Shown piece by piece: positions 8,326 through 17,108 of a stretch of 40,332 nt of DNA. The stretch comes from Rhodospirillaceae bacterium (GTDB taxonomy: Bacteria > Pseudomonadota > Alphaproteobacteria > SHVZ01): positions 1 to 40,332 of the forward strand of contig JAEULB010000068.1 in assembly GCA_016792585.1 (NCBI GenBank), given 5' to 3'. Every line of letters begins with the position of its first letter. Position 1 is the stretch's first letter. The position numbers and the translations under genes are program-made. The notes under the pieces were generated by a model that made no database searches, was not told the origin of the DNA, and saw nothing but the letters and a program-made list of their open reading frames with translations.

Positions 8326-9836
8326 AGGATGCCGTGCTGCGTCAGCAGCGGGCGCATCTCGGCGTCGAACTTCTGCGCCAGCATCAGGATGCCGAGCGGG
8401 CTCGGAGCCCGAACCGACTGGCCCTGGCGCTGCTTGGCCTCCGCTTCTTCCTTGAGGATCGCATAGGCGAACGAGGCGAAGTCCGTGTGGCCCTGGGACT
8501 CTCCCAGCAGGAACAGGCGGTGCAGGCGATCGACCTTGAGGGCGCCACCGAGCACCGGCGAGACCAGGGACTGCAGCTGATCTCCGTGGCGCGCCCGCTC
8601 GAGAATGACCTCGTTGAGCCGCCGCGTCCTCTCGGCTCGCGTGGCATCGCCGGCGGGCGGGAGCCCGACCTCGACCCGTCCGGTCCCGACGAGGACCACG
8701 AGCGCTTCGACCTTGCGCTCGAAGTCCTCGGGATCCTTCGGCGAGACCAGATCGGCCAGGACGCGCGGGCCCTGGACCAGCCCGTCCAGGATCTCGCCGG
8801 CCGGCCCCTGGTCGAGCGGATATCGGCCGAGCGGGTAGTCGGCCCAGGTCTCGATCTGGTCGCGCGGAACGGTCAAGGCGAAGCGGGTCGCCAGCAGCAG
8901 CTCGCGGCGCTCGGATGCGGCGACCCGCTCGGGCCCGCGCACGAAGATGTCCTTTCGGAACTGCTGGTTCAGGATGACGTCGCGGACGGTCTCGCGGAAC
9001 GGCAGGTCGTCGATGCCGGCGAGCTTCTGCTGATGCGCGGGCGTGAGGCAGAGGCGCTCGATGTGGTGCTGAAGCTCCGCCGAGGCGGTGAAGGTCAGTT
9101 TCGCCTGATGCATCTGGCGGGCGACGTCCAGGTGATAGAGCGGCGTCCAGATCCGGTTGAAGTACTCGTGGGCGACGTAGTAGCGCGGCATCTGCCCGAT
9201 CGCGGTCAGCTGCTTGCGCGCCGTGGAGTTGGCTTCGAGATATCCTGCGCCGAGCTCGGCCAGGCTCTCGGCCTCGGCCAGCGCCGCCTCGATGCGCTCG
9301 TCGGTCGAGCCGGTCGCGCGCTGGGCCATTTCGCTCAGGAGTCGGCGGAGCGGCAGGATCGGCGCCCAACCGGGAAGGCAGTTGTAGCTGAGATAGACGA
9401 CGCCGCCGAAAGCGAGCTTGTCGCGAATGAACTCGACGATCGCCTTCCGGTGCTCAGCCATCACCCAGGAATAGATGCCGTGCAGCACGATCACGTCGAA
9501 CGGCGGCAGGTCGAGCGCGGCGAACTCCTCGAACGAAGCGTCGAGCACGTTGATGTTCGGGATGTCGGCGGCGTCCGCCAGCCGGCGCGCGGTCGCGGCG
9601 AAGGCCGGGTTGAAGTCGGTGGCCCAGACCTCGGCCTCGGGATGGGTCGATGCCACGACGTTGCAGGTGAAGCCGTGGCCGGCCCCGAGTTCGCAGTAGC
9701 GGAGCTTGCCGGTGGTCTTCGGCGGCCGGATCCCCTGGGACAGCAGCGCGAAGGCGAGGAAGGGCGGAGTCAGCTCGCGGTAGTAACCCTGGCTGTAGTC
9801 GACGTCGGCGATATAGCCCTTGGTCCAGTCGTCCAT
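8322..9836 (-). CDS. SAM-dependent methyltransferase with C-terminal regulatory domain
   Basis: The N-terminal part is a class I methyltransferase with the SAM motif I CELGAGHGFTCN and an acidic motif II (VWATDFNPAF). It is preceded by the family's typical WTKGYIADVDYSQGYYREL opening. The rest (about residue 210 onward) resembles the methyltransferase regulatory domain found in many alphaproteobacterial proteins (Pfam MethyTransf_Reg). The substrate is unknown. I prefer the ATG at 9836 because GAGGGG precedes it and the family motif starts right after; a GTG at 9860 is in frame but has no ribosome site. A polysaccharide deacetylase gene diverges from it, with 86 bases between the starts. Confidence 0.8.
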   Translation of the reverse strand: MDDWTKGYIADVDYSQGYYRELTPPFLAFALLSQGIRPPKTTGKLRYCELGAGHGFTCNVVASTHPEAEVWATDFNPAFAATARRLADAADIPNINVLDASFEEFAALDLPPFDVIVLHGIYSWVMAEHRKAIVEFIRDKLAFGGVVYLSYNCLPGWAPILPLRRLLSEMAQRATGSTDERIEAALAEAESLAELGAGYLEANSTARKQLTAIGQMPRYYVAHEYFNRIWTPLYHLDVARQMHQAKLTFTASAELQHHIERLCLTPAHQQKLAGIDDLPFRETVRDVILNQQFRKDIFVRGPERVAASERRELLLATRFALTVPRDQIETWADYPLGRYPLDQGPAGEILDGLVQGPRVLADLVSPKDPEDFERKVEALVVLVGTGRVEVGLPPAGDATRAERTRRLNEVILERARHGDQLQSLVSPVLGGALKVDRLHRLFLLGESQGHTDFASFAYAILKEEAEAKQRQGQSVRAPSPLGILMLAQKFDAEMRPLLTQHGIL

Positions 9837-9922
9837 CGGCCCCTCGTTGCCGCTGCTCACCAGTCATAGCCCTGGCGGCGGACGGACGGTAGACTCATCG
9901 CCATCCCTTCCGGAGGACCGCC

Positions 9923-10855
9923 ATGACCGCCGCCCCCAAGCCGCTCGTCGCCAAGACCGCCGACAACGATGAACAGCAGCCCTGGCAGTGGTCCGAGGCC
10001 AAGTGGCGCGCCGTCTCCGGCAAGATCCGGCCCGGCCGGACGCTCCGGCCCAAGGCCTGGAAGGACGGCGCCCGGGTCGCTGTCGGCATCTCCTTCGACT
10101 CCGACCACGAATCGGGCGAGCTCCGCGACGGCGGCAAGTCGCTGGGGCGCATGTCGATGGGCCAGTACGGCGCCCGCGCCGGAATCCCCCGGATCATGAA
10201 GCTTCTGGCGAAGCACTCGGTCCCCGCCTCGTTCTTCACCCCGGCGGTGGTGGCCATGCTCTATCCGGACGAGCAGAAGCGCGCAGTCGACCTCGGCCAC
10301 GAGATCGGCATCCATGGCTGGATCCACGAGCTCAACTCGATCCTGCCGGGCGAGATCGAGCGCGACCTGATGTTCCGCTCCTGCGACACGCTGGAGAAGA
10401 TCACCGGCATCCGCCCGGTCGGCATCCGCACGCCGTCATGGGACTTCAGCCCCAACACGCTGCAGATCATCCGCGACTTGGGCCTGCTCTACGACTCCTC
10501 GCTGATGGCCGATGACGATGCCTATGAGCTGAACGAGGACGGCAAGCCGACCGGCGTGGTCGAGCTGCCGCCGGAGTGGATCCGCGACGACGCGGTCTAT
10601 TTCAACATGCACCGTTTCACCGGGCTCCGCCCCTACACGCCGCCCTCCGCGGTCCTCGAGATCTTCACCAAGGAGTTCGACGTCGCCTACGAGGAGGGCG
10701 GCATGTACATCCTGACCATGCACCCTCACATCATCGGCCACCGCTCCAGGCTCACGCTGCTGGACGAGCTGATCCAGCACATGAAGACGAAAAAGGGCGT
10801 ATGGTTCGCCACGCACGCCGATATCGCTAAATACGCGCTGGAGCACGCTGCCTAA
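9923..10855 (+). CDS. polysaccharide deacetylase family protein (NodB homology)
   Basis: This is a metal-dependent carbohydrate esterase fold that removes acetyl groups (or, in PuuE-like relatives, opens amide bonds). The NodB motifs are present: the first acidic motif SFDSDHE, the HxxxH-type metal motif in GIHGWIHE, GIRTPSWDFSP as the conserved Arg/Pro motif, and MHPHIIG near the C-terminus with the last His. There is no signal peptide, which suggests a cytoplasmic enzyme and leaves open allantoinase/PuuE-like or small-molecule substrates. A ribosome site GGAGGA (9912-9917) precedes the ATG by 5 bases. The next gene follows after 9 bases. Confidence 0.82.
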   Translation: MTAAPKPLVAKTADNDEQQPWQWSEAKWRAVSGKIRPGRTLRPKAWKDGARVAVGISFDSDHESGELRDGGKSLGRMSMGQYGARAGIPRIMKLLAKHSVPASFFTPAVVAMLYPDEQKRAVDLGHEIGIHGWIHELNSILPGEIERDLMFRSCDTLEKITGIRPVGIRTPSWDFSPNTLQIIRDLGLLYDSSLMADDDAYELNEDGKPTGVVELPPEWIRDDAVYFNMHRFTGLRPYTPPSAVLEIFTKEFDVAYEEGGMYILTMHPHIIGHRSRLTLLDELIQHMKTKKGVWFATHADIAKYALEHAA

Positions 10856-10864
10856 AGCCGGACG

Positions 10865-12031
10865 ATGTCGGCGCCGGCCCAACCCGAGGGCGATCCAGTC
10901 ACGGTCAATTTCCGTGGCCAGCCGGTGACGTTCAAATTTGCCGGCCAGCTCACGCCCGGGGCAAATCGGGGCTTGAGCGCCGGCGAGATCGAACGGGCGC
11001 ACCTGCTTGCCGATCGCATTGCCAAGCTGCGACGGCCGTCTGCGAGCGGCGTGGAGAAGGGCGCAAACAACTGGGCCGGCAGCCTGGCTGCGGATTGGCA
11101 TCCTTTCTTCGACCCGGCGGCCCGGCCCTTCGAGCATCTGCGCCTGTTCTGCCAGCCCTTCACCGGCTACGACCCGATCGAGAACGTGGCGCAAGGCCTG
11201 CCACCGAAGTCGATACCGCCGGACATCGACGCTCTCCTGAGCCGCCATGTCGAGGTCAGCATCGCGCTGATGGAGCTGGTGCTCGACCAACGGCGGCTTC
11301 CGGAGCGATGGCGCGTCCAGATGCCGATGCTGTTCGGCGAGTACGGACCGGTCTGCGACGGCGTCATCGCCAATTACGATGCCTGGAGCCTGCAGAAGCA
11401 GATCACCGGCCTCTACGCCTCGGGCATCACGGCGCGCCTGGACGACCTGGTCAGCCGCAATGGCCGCGTGACCGTCGTCGACATCGGATCCGGCTTCGGC
11501 GGCTTGGGATATCAGCTCGCCCGGGCGTTCCCGCCGGGCCGATTCCGCCTCGTCGCCCTCGACCTGCCGGACTCGCTTCTGTTTGCCACCGTCTACCTGG
11601 CGACCTTGTGGGCCGATCGGCCGACCTACATCGCGACGCCGGAGGGCTATCTCTCGACCGCGACATGGCAGGTGACCGAGAAGTTGCCTGACGATTTCGC
11701 CGCGCTCTTTGCGCCGAACTATCTGGCCGAGCGCGTGCTGAACGACCTGCGTCCGGTCGACCTAATCACCAACTTCCGCTCGATGCAGGAAATGTCGGAC
11801 GAACAGGTCGCTTATTACGGCGTGCTGGCCCGCGTGAGCCTCGGCGAGGAGGGCCTGCTCTACGAGCAGAACGACATGACGCGGTCGGTCGACCGCGACG
11901 TGAAGGCGATTCTCGCCAAGATCATGCCGCATGGCGGCGTGGTCGAGGAAACGGTCCCCGATCATCGCCCGATGGGTCAGGCGAGTGTCTGGTCCAATCG
12001 CCCGGTCGAGCTGATCCGCCCGACGTCCTAG
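10865..12031 (+). CDS. putative sugar O-methyltransferase (TIGR04371-like)
   Basis: The 388-residue product has a Rossmann methyltransferase core with motif I VVDIGSGFGGLGYQLA (about residue 200), then LVALDLPDSL and a YL segment. The stretches LFGEYG, Q-K-Q and NFRSMQEMS around it resemble the putative sugar O-methyltransferase family known from surface-glycan loci. This assignment is from memory of the family pattern and is moderate. It lies 9 bases after the deacetylase gene, so both may act on the same sugar-containing molecule. Its stop shares CTAG (12028-12031) with the converging M24 gene. Confidence 0.65.
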   Translation: MSAPAQPEGDPVTVNFRGQPVTFKFAGQLTPGANRGLSAGEIERAHLLADRIAKLRRPSASGVEKGANNWAGSLAADWHPFFDPAARPFEHLRLFCQPFTGYDPIENVAQGLPPKSIPPDIDALLSRHVEVSIALMELVLDQRRLPERWRVQMPMLFGEYGPVCDGVIANYDAWSLQKQITGLYASGITARLDDLVSRNGRVTVVDIGSGFGGLGYQLARAFPPGRFRLVALDLPDSLLFATVYLATLWADRPTYIATPEGYLSTATWQVTEKLPDDFAALFAPNYLAERVLNDLRPVDLITNFRSMQEMSDEQVAYYGVLARVSLGEEGLLYEQNDMTRSVDRDVKAILAKIMPHGGVVEETVPDHRPMGQASVWSNRPVELIRPTS

Positions 12032-13182
12032 CCGACGATCAGCGGATCGAGGCCCGCCTTCGACAGAGGCTCGGCACCCCGGTCGTTGACGAGGCTGGTG
12101 CGGCCCAAGGTCATCGCGAGGCCCGAGTCCGAGTCCATCAGGATCATGTGGATGAAGAAGACCATGCCGGGCTCGGCGATCACCGGATTCCCGGTGTAGA
12201 GCATCGGCCAGTCCATCCAGTTCGGCTGGAACAGGGCGCCGAGACTGTAGCCGCAGGCGTTCAGCCGATGCGCGCCGAGGCCGAGGCGATCGAAGACGCG
12301 CGCATGGGCGTCGAATACATTCCCGATCGGCTCACCGGGCTTCAGCGCCGCCTCGCAGGCATGCAGCGCCTCCTTGCACGCGGCGTGCATGTCCATCTGG
12401 CGCGGCACCGGCTTCCCGATCCGGACCGTCCGCATCAATGCCGAGTGGTAGAGCCGGTAGGCACCGGCGAACTCGAGCGTGAGCTGGTCTTGCGCATCGA
12501 GCCTGCGCCGTCCGGTGAAATACCGGCAGAGCAGCGCGCTCTCGCCCGAGCCGATGATGAAGGGATTGCCGGAATAGTCACCGCCGCCCTTGAACACGGC
12601 ACCCTGCATCGCCGCGAGAACGTCGCCCTCCTCGGCGCCGGGGCGGATCACGGCCATGCCGGCATCCAGCGCCGCGTCGGTGAGCTCGGCTGCCTTCCGC
12701 ACATAGACGATCTCGGCCGGGCTTTTCACGATCCGGAGCCCGCTCACCAGCTCGGATGCCTCTTCGAGTCGGCAGAAGCCGTCGAGCGCATCCGAAAGGC
12801 GCCGGCCGTTGCGGGCGGTCAGTCCATAGGCCTCCCACTCGACGCCGAGCCGCTTTCCCTTGCAGCCGAACTCATCCAGGATCGTCTTAAGCTCGGTCGC
12901 CGGCGAGGCGCCGTCACGGTCGACCCAGATGCGGATGTCGGCGATGACCGAGGTCTGCTGTGCCTGGCGCAGATCGGCCGATCGCGTGAGCAGCACCATG
13001 CGGCCGTCGGAACCCAGATAGAGGCACTGGAAGAAGACGAAGCCGAAGGTGTCGTAGCCGGTCAGGTAGTACATGCTTTCCTGACGGAACATCAGGAGGC
13101 CGTCCAGGCCTTGGGCCTGCATCGCCGCGATCGTCCGCGCCCGCCTCTCCGCCAGTTCCTCGCGCGAGAAGTGGAGCGCCAT
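12028..13182 (-). CDS. M24-family (creatinase/ectoine-hydrolase-like) protein lacking metal ligands
   Basis: The 384-residue product has the creatinase N-domain followed by the pita-bread M24 domain, and would usually be labelled Xaa-Pro peptidase. The five metal ligands of true peptidases are replaced: Glu237 stands for the first Asp, Ala248 for the second (in YHSALMRTV), Tyr312 for the His (CGYSLG), His345 for the first Glu (MVFFIHM), and a hydrophobic residue near 355-358 for the last. The patterns YHxxLxRT and GYSLG...PNW recall non-metal members such as creatinase and ectoine hydrolase DoeA. AAGGAG precedes the ATG by 8 bases inside the end of pgeF, so it is the last gene of the hldD-lgt-midA-pgeF run. 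Confidence 0.78.
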   Translation of the reverse strand: MALHFSREELAERRARTIAAMQAQGLDGLLMFRQESMYYLTGYDTFGFVFFQCLYLGSDGRMVLLTRSADLRQAQQTSVIADIRIWVDRDGASPATELKTILDEFGCKGKRLGVEWEAYGLTARNGRRLSDALDGFCRLEEASELVSGLRIVKSPAEIVYVRKAAELTDAALDAGMAVIRPGAEEGDVLAAMQGAVFKGGGDYSGNPFIIGSGESALLCRYFTGRRRLDAQDQLTLEFAGAYRLYHSALMRTVRIGKPVPRQMDMHAACKEALHACEAALKPGEPIGNVFDAHARVFDRLGLGAHRLNACGYSLGALFQPNWMDWPMLYTGNPVIAEPGMVFFIHMILMDSDSGLAMTLGRTSLVNDRGAEPLSKAGLDPLIVG

Positions 13183-13186
13183 CGGA

Positions 13187-13957
13187 TCAGCTCCTTATTG
13201 CGATCGCCGAGACCTCGCAGCCGAACTTCTTCTCGCCGGCGAGGCAGGTGCGGCGGTAGCTGAAGAAGCGGTCCGCCTCGGCGCAGGTATCGCGCTCGAG
13301 CGACGTCACCGACTTGAGGCCGAGCTTCTCCAGCCGCTTAACGATATATCCCTGGAGGTCGAACATGTGCCGGCCCTCGCGCACGCCGGTCCTGAAGAAG
13401 CGGGCATTGGCCGCGTCCTCGGCGAGGAACGGTTCAGGAAACTCGGGGCCGACCTCGTAGCTCGCCTGGCCGATGCAAGGACCTAGCGCGGCATCGATAC
13501 GCTTCGGATCGGCGCCGAGCTTCACCATCGCCTCGACCGTCGCCTCGGCGATGCCGAGCTTGGCACCGCGCCAGCCGGCGTGCGCCGCGCCGACGACGCC
13601 GGCCTGCGTGTCGGCGAACAGCAGCGGCCCGCAATCGGCGGTCAGGATGCCGAGCGCCAGGCCGGGCACGCGCGTCACCATGCCGTCGGCCTTGGGCCTG
13701 GCATCCATCGCCCAGGGCTCGGTCACCTCGACCACGGCATTGCCGTGCACCTGGAAGGCGGACGCCATCTTCTCCACACCCATCGCCTCGCCGACGCGCC
13801 GCCGATTCTCGCCGATGTCCTCCAGGCGGTCGCCGGTGGTGAGCGCGCAGTTCAGCGAATCGAACGGTCCTTCGCTGACGCCCCCCTGGCGGCCGAAGAA
13901 GCCGTGGACGATGTCCTGGTGGGAAAGCGTGTCGGCAACGAGATGGGGTGCGCTCAT
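13187..13957 (-). CDS. pgeF: peptidoglycan editing factor PgeF (laccase-domain family)
   Basis: PgeF removes wrongly built muropeptides carrying L-Ser in place of L-Ala, and family members also show purine-nucleoside activity. The zinc-binding residues are in place: His71 (FQVHGNAV), Cys109 (LTADCGPLLF) and His126 (AAHAGWRG). The GPCIGQASYEVG motif follows, and the C-terminal FFSYRR ends as in the family. The 256-residue length is normal. The start is 3 bases after the midA stop. Confidence 0.92.
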   Translation of the reverse strand: MSAPHLVADTLSHQDIVHGFFGRQGGVSEGPFDSLNCALTTGDRLEDIGENRRRVGEAMGVEKMASAFQVHGNAVVEVTEPWAMDARPKADGMVTRVPGLALGILTADCGPLLFADTQAGVVGAAHAGWRGAKLGIAEATVEAMVKLGADPKRIDAALGPCIGQASYEVGPEFPEPFLAEDAANARFFRTGVREGRHMFDLQGYIVKRLEKLGLKSVTSLERDTCAEADRFFSYRRTCLAGEKKFGCEVSAIAIRS

Positions 13958-13960
13958 GTC

Positions 13961-15016
13961 TCAGGTCTCGAAGCCGGCAGGTACGGGCAGAGCGGGATGC
14001 GTGATCGCGATCGCCTGGAACAAGGTGCCCATTTGGTCGAAGTCGATCAAGCGTGCAAGCGCCTCCGGCATGCTGGCGTCGCGCTGGGCGAGCCGATCGG
14101 CGCGCGGACGGATGCCGAGTCGCTCGAGGAACAGTCCCTGCCCGACCGGGCCATGAACGGCAGCACCCGCGAGCCGCGCCGCGCGCACCAGCTCGCCGAA
14201 ATCGACATGGGACGTGATGTCGGCGGTCCCGGGTTCGGCGAGCGGCGACCAGGTCTTGTGCGCGCGGATCGCCTGGAAGGTGCCGCCTGCCCGGCTTTCC
14301 GGAGGGCCATAGTCGATCAGGAGGGCGGCACCGCCCTGGGCGACCAGGCGGCGCGACAGCAGGTCGACGACGGCGATGCGCGCAGGCGAGACCTCGACCG
14401 TCGTCCCCGGCAGCGCGTCGGCAAGATTCGGCGGCACCAGGCTCGATAGAGCCGTCGGCCCGAACACGTAGGCGAGTTCGTCGCCTCTCAAGCCGACGAG
14501 ACGCTCCTCCCAGCCGCTGCCCTCGCGCACGAGCTGGCGGATCGGCAAGGTGTCGAGGAACTCGTTGGCCAGCACGACAGCCGGTCCCTCGGGCACGTCG
14601 GCAAGCTCTACGTGCCAAGTGACCGGCCAGTCGGAGAGTGCCTCGCGCTGACGCTCCATCAGCCGCTCGCCGACCTCGACCAGATGCAGGCGGATCGCCC
14701 GATGGAATCCAGGCACGGCCTTGGTCGCGCGGAGCGCGTCCGCCATCAGCGTGCCGCGGCCCGGCCCGACCTCGACGAGGCGGAACGGATCGGGCGATCC
14801 CATCTGCTGCCAGGAGATCGCCGCCCAGGCGCCGATCAGCTCGCCGAACACCTGCGAGACCTCGGGTGCGGTGACGAAGTCTCCGGATGCTCCCAGCGGA
14901 TCGCGGCGGCGGTAGTAGCCCTCTTCCGGATCGGTCAGCGCCGCCGCCATGTAGTCGGCGAGCGTGATCGGCCCGAAGGCGCGGATGCGCCGCTTCAGCC
15001 GCTCCTCAAGGCTCAC
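13961..15016 (-). CDS. MidA/NDUFAF7-like SAM-dependent methyltransferase
   Basis: The protein belongs to the family of mitochondrial NDUFAF7, which methylates an arginine of a complex I subunit; bacterial members are annotated only as SAM-dependent methyltransferases. Visible are the N-terminal signature [18 protein letters not shown], the SAM-binding [16 protein letters not shown], and the family motifs [12 protein letters not shown] and LLIDYGP. The start is GTG at 15016, which overlaps the lgt stop as GTGA; the open frame upstream of it only shadows lgt. This gives 351 residues, a normal length. Lgt and PgeF neighbours on both sides suggest a conserved envelope/housekeeping operon. Confidence 0.87.
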   Translation of the reverse strand: MSLEERLKRRIRAFGPITLADYMAAALTDPEEGYYRRRDPLGASGDFVTAPEVSQVFGELIGAWAAISWQQMGSPDPFRLVEVGPGRGTLMADALRATKAVPGFHRAIRLHLVEVGERLMERQREALSDWPVTWHVELADVPEGPAVVLANEFLDTLPIRQLVREGSGWEERLVGLRGDELAYVFGPTALSSLVPPNLADALPGTTVEVSPARIAVVDLLSRRLVAQGGAALLIDYGPPESRAGGTFQAIRAHKTWSPLAEPGTADITSHVDFGELVRAARLAGAAVHGPVGQGLFLERLGIRPRADRLAQRDASMPEALARLIDFDQMGTLFQAIAITHPALPVPAGFET

Positions 15017-15798
15017 GCGCGCTTGGCCCGGAGGACCAGGACGATTCCCGCGATCACCATCGGCACCGACAGCCACTGGCCCCAGGTGGTGCCGAAGGAG
15101 AGAAAGCCGATGAAGGCATCCGGCTCGCGGAAGAACTCGCAGACGATGCGGGCGATACCGTATCCCGCGAGGAAGACGCCGCCGATCAGTCCGTGACGCG
15201 CGCGCACCTCCGGCTTCCGCGCAAGCCAGGCGAGCACCAGGAACAGCACGAGGCCTTCGAGCCCCGCTTCGTAGAGCTGACTCGGATGGCGCGGCTCGGG
15301 CCCCCCGTTCGGAAACACCATCGCCCAGGGCACGTCGCTGGGGCGGCCGAAGAGCTCGGCGTTGATGAAGTTGGCGAGACGACCGAAGAAGAGACCGATC
15401 GGCGTCGCCGCCGCGACCAGGTCGCCGAGCGCGAGTCCCGAGAGCTTGCGGTTGCGGGCGAACAGGAAGATCGCGAGCAGCACGCCCAGCATGCCGCCGT
15501 GATAGGACATGCCGCCCTGCCAGACCTCGAGAATCTCGAGCGGATGGGCGAGGAAATGGTCGGGCTTGTAGAAGAGCACGTAACCGAGGCGGCCGCCGAG
15601 CACGACGCCGAAGGTCGCCCAGGTCAGGAAGTCGTCGAAGGCGTCGGGCGAGACCGGCCCGCCCTTGGCCGCCAGGTAGCGGCAATAGCGCCATCCCAGC
15701 AGCAGGCCGGCGATATAGGCGAGCGCGTACCAGCGGACGACGAACGGCCCGAGCGAGATCGCGACCGGATCGATGATCGGGAAGGCGATCGCCAGCAT
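15013..15798 (-). CDS. lgt: prolipoprotein diacylglyceryl transferase
   Basis: Lgt is the inner-membrane enzyme that attaches diacylglycerol to the lipobox cysteine of prolipoproteins. The 261-residue protein has about seven hydrophobic segments and the family motifs SYHGGMLG (essential His) and [14 protein letters not shown] (essential Arg region), followed by HPSQLYEAG. The start is the ATG at 15798, sharing one base with the hldD stop (TGATG). Lipoproteins such as the gamma-glutamyltransferase-like one in this window would be substrates. Confidence 0.95.
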   Translation of the reverse strand: MLAIAFPIIDPVAISLGPFVVRWYALAYIAGLLLGWRYCRYLAAKGGPVSPDAFDDFLTWATFGVVLGGRLGYVLFYKPDHFLAHPLEILEVWQGGMSYHGGMLGVLLAIFLFARNRKLSGLALGDLVAAATPIGLFFGRLANFINAELFGRPSDVPWAMVFPNGGPEPRHPSQLYEAGLEGLVLFLVLAWLARKPEVRARHGLIGGVFLAGYGIARIVCEFFREPDAFIGFLSFGTTWGQWLSVPMVIAGIVLVLRAKRA

Positions 15799-16766
15799 CA
15801 GAGATACGGGTCCTGCTTGATCAGGTAGTCGCGGACATAGCGCCCGACGCCGTCTTCGAGTTGCGTGAACGGCCGGGCGTATCCGGCTCGGCGCAGCTTC
15901 TCCGGATTCGAGCGGGTGAAGTACTGGTAGCGATCGCGCATCGCCTCCGGCATGTCGACGAAGGTGATCTGCGGCTCGCGGTTGGACGCGCGAAACACGG
16001 CCTTGGCGAGATCGGCGAAGCTTCGCGCCTCGCCCGAGCCGACATTGAAGATGCCGCTGGAATGCTCGCCGGCCCAGAGTGCCACGTCGACGCAGTCGCC
16101 GACCCAGACGAAGTCGCGGAGCTGGCCGCCGTCCGGATACTTGGGCTCGTAGGACTTGAACAGACGCGCCGGCTCGCCGGCCTTGACCCGCTGGTGGATC
16201 TGCCAGGCGACCGAAAGCTGACTTCCCTTGTGATATTCGTTCGGGCCGTAGACGTTGAAGAACTTGAGCCCGGCCCAGCGCGGCGGCCTGTGCCCGGCTG
16301 CGGCCAGGCGCACCGCGCGGCGGTCGAACAGGTGTTTCGACCAGCCATAGGCGTTGAGCGGCTGGAGCCTCGCCAGGGCTTCCGGGCTCTGGTCGTCGTC
16401 GAAGCCGGCGGCACCGTCGCCGTAGGTGGCGGCCGAGGACGCGTAGACCAGCGGCACCTTGGCCTCGGTGCACCAGTTCCAGAGGTCGAGCGAGGCCGAG
16501 AAGTTCTGGGAGAGGATCAGGTCGGCGTCGGTCTCGGTCGTCGTCGAGATCGCGCCCATGTGGTAGATGCCGTCGAGCTTACGGCCCTTGAGCCAGTCCG
16601 CCAGGCGCTCCGGCGAAAATAGGTCGGCAAGCTCGCGCTTGGCGAGGTTCCGCCACTTGTCGTCGTGGCCGAGCCGGTCGCACACCGCGACCTCCGCGCC
16701 CTTCGCCTCGAGGGCCGCGACCAGGTTGGAGCCGATGAAGCCGGCGCCGCCGGTGACCAGGAACAT
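15798..16766 (-). CDS. hldD: ADP-L-glycero-D-manno-heptose-6-epimerase
   Basis: This extended SDR enzyme epimerises the ADP-heptose used to build the LPS inner core. The NAD(P) motif [10 protein letters not shown] is at residues 5-14, and [11 protein letters not shown], the catalytic Y-x3-K in YGWSKHLFD, and [11 protein letters not shown] follow. The 322-residue length is typical. The start at 16766 is set by the Rossmann motif; upstream in-frame residues have no counterpart. A sigma70-like promoter ends only 7 bases before the ATG and there is no Shine-Dalgarno sequence, so the mRNA may be leaderless. It is the first gene of the operon running to the M24 gene. Confidence 0.93.
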   Translation of the reverse strand: MFLVTGGAGFIGSNLVAALEAKGAEVAVCDRLGHDDKWRNLAKRELADLFSPERLADWLKGRKLDGIYHMGAISTTTETDADLILSQNFSASLDLWNWCTEAKVPLVYASSAATYGDGAAGFDDDQSPEALARLQPLNAYGWSKHLFDRRAVRLAAAGHRPPRWAGLKFFNVYGPNEYHKGSQLSVAWQIHQRVKAGEPARLFKSYEPKYPDGGQLRDFVWVGDCVDVALWAGEHSSGIFNVGSGEARSFADLAKAVFRASNREPQITFVDMPEAMRDRYQYFTRSNPEKLRRAGYARPFTQLEDGVGRYVRDYLIKQDPYL

Positions 16767-16773
16767 GCGCGGC

Positions 16774-16802
16774 TTTATAGGCGTTGGGCTTGCGACCGGC
16801 AA
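16774..16802 (-). promoter_or_regulatory. sigma70-type promoter for the hldD operon
   Basis: Read on the minus strand, TTGCCG (16802-16797) and TATAAA (16779-16774) are separated by 17 bases. Only 7 bases lie between the -10 box and the hldD ATG, so transcription would begin at or next to the start codon. A weaker divergent pair on + (TTGCGA 16790-16795, 18 bases, CAGAAT 16814-16819) could serve ubiK. Confidence 0.6.
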
Positions 16803-16838
16803 CGGACCCCGGTCAGAATGGCCGCCAGGAGACCCCAT

Positions 16839-17108
16839 ATGCAGACCGACAATCGAATCCTCGACGACCTCGCCAAGCTTGCGACCAACGCCATCGGCAC
16901 CGCCGCCGCCATGCGCCAGGAGGTCGAGGCCCGGTTCAAGGCCCAGCTGGAGCGCCTGCTGGTGGAGATGAACCTGGTAACGCGAGACGACTACGAGGCG
17001 GTCAAGGAGATGGCGGCGACCGCCCGGTCCGAGCAGGAGGCCCTCGCCGCCCGGGTGGCGAAGCTGGAGGCCGAGGTCGCGGCCCTCAAGGCCTCAAAGC
17101 CGGCGTAG
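16839..17108 (+). CDS. ubiK: UbiK/YqiC-type accessory factor (BMFP domain)
   Basis: This is a small 89-residue helical protein. UbiK helps assemble the aerobic ubiquinone-synthesis complex and forms trimeric coiled coils that can bind membranes. The N-terminal amphipathic helix region (NRILDDLAKLATNAIG) and the MNLVTRDDYEAVKEMAA segment match the family. The C-terminal ARVAKLEAEVAAL is a heptad coiled coil. AGGAG (16827-16831) precedes the ATG by 7 bases. It diverges from hldD, and its last 15 bases overlap the end of the converging MFS gene. Confidence 0.85.
   Translation: MQTDNRILDDLAKLATNAIGTAAAMRQEVEARFKAQLERLLVEMNLVTRDDYEAVKEMAATARSEQEALAARVAKLEAEVAALKASKPA

Noticed and set aside
8334..9869. 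Long + strand frame opposite the regulatory-domain methyltransferase
   Set aside because: No motif; the minus-strand frame has the SAM-binding motif and the family's N-terminal signature.
12028..13182. Annotation of the M24 protein as Xaa-Pro aminopeptidase
   Set aside because: None of the five metal ligands needed by that enzyme is present in my reading.
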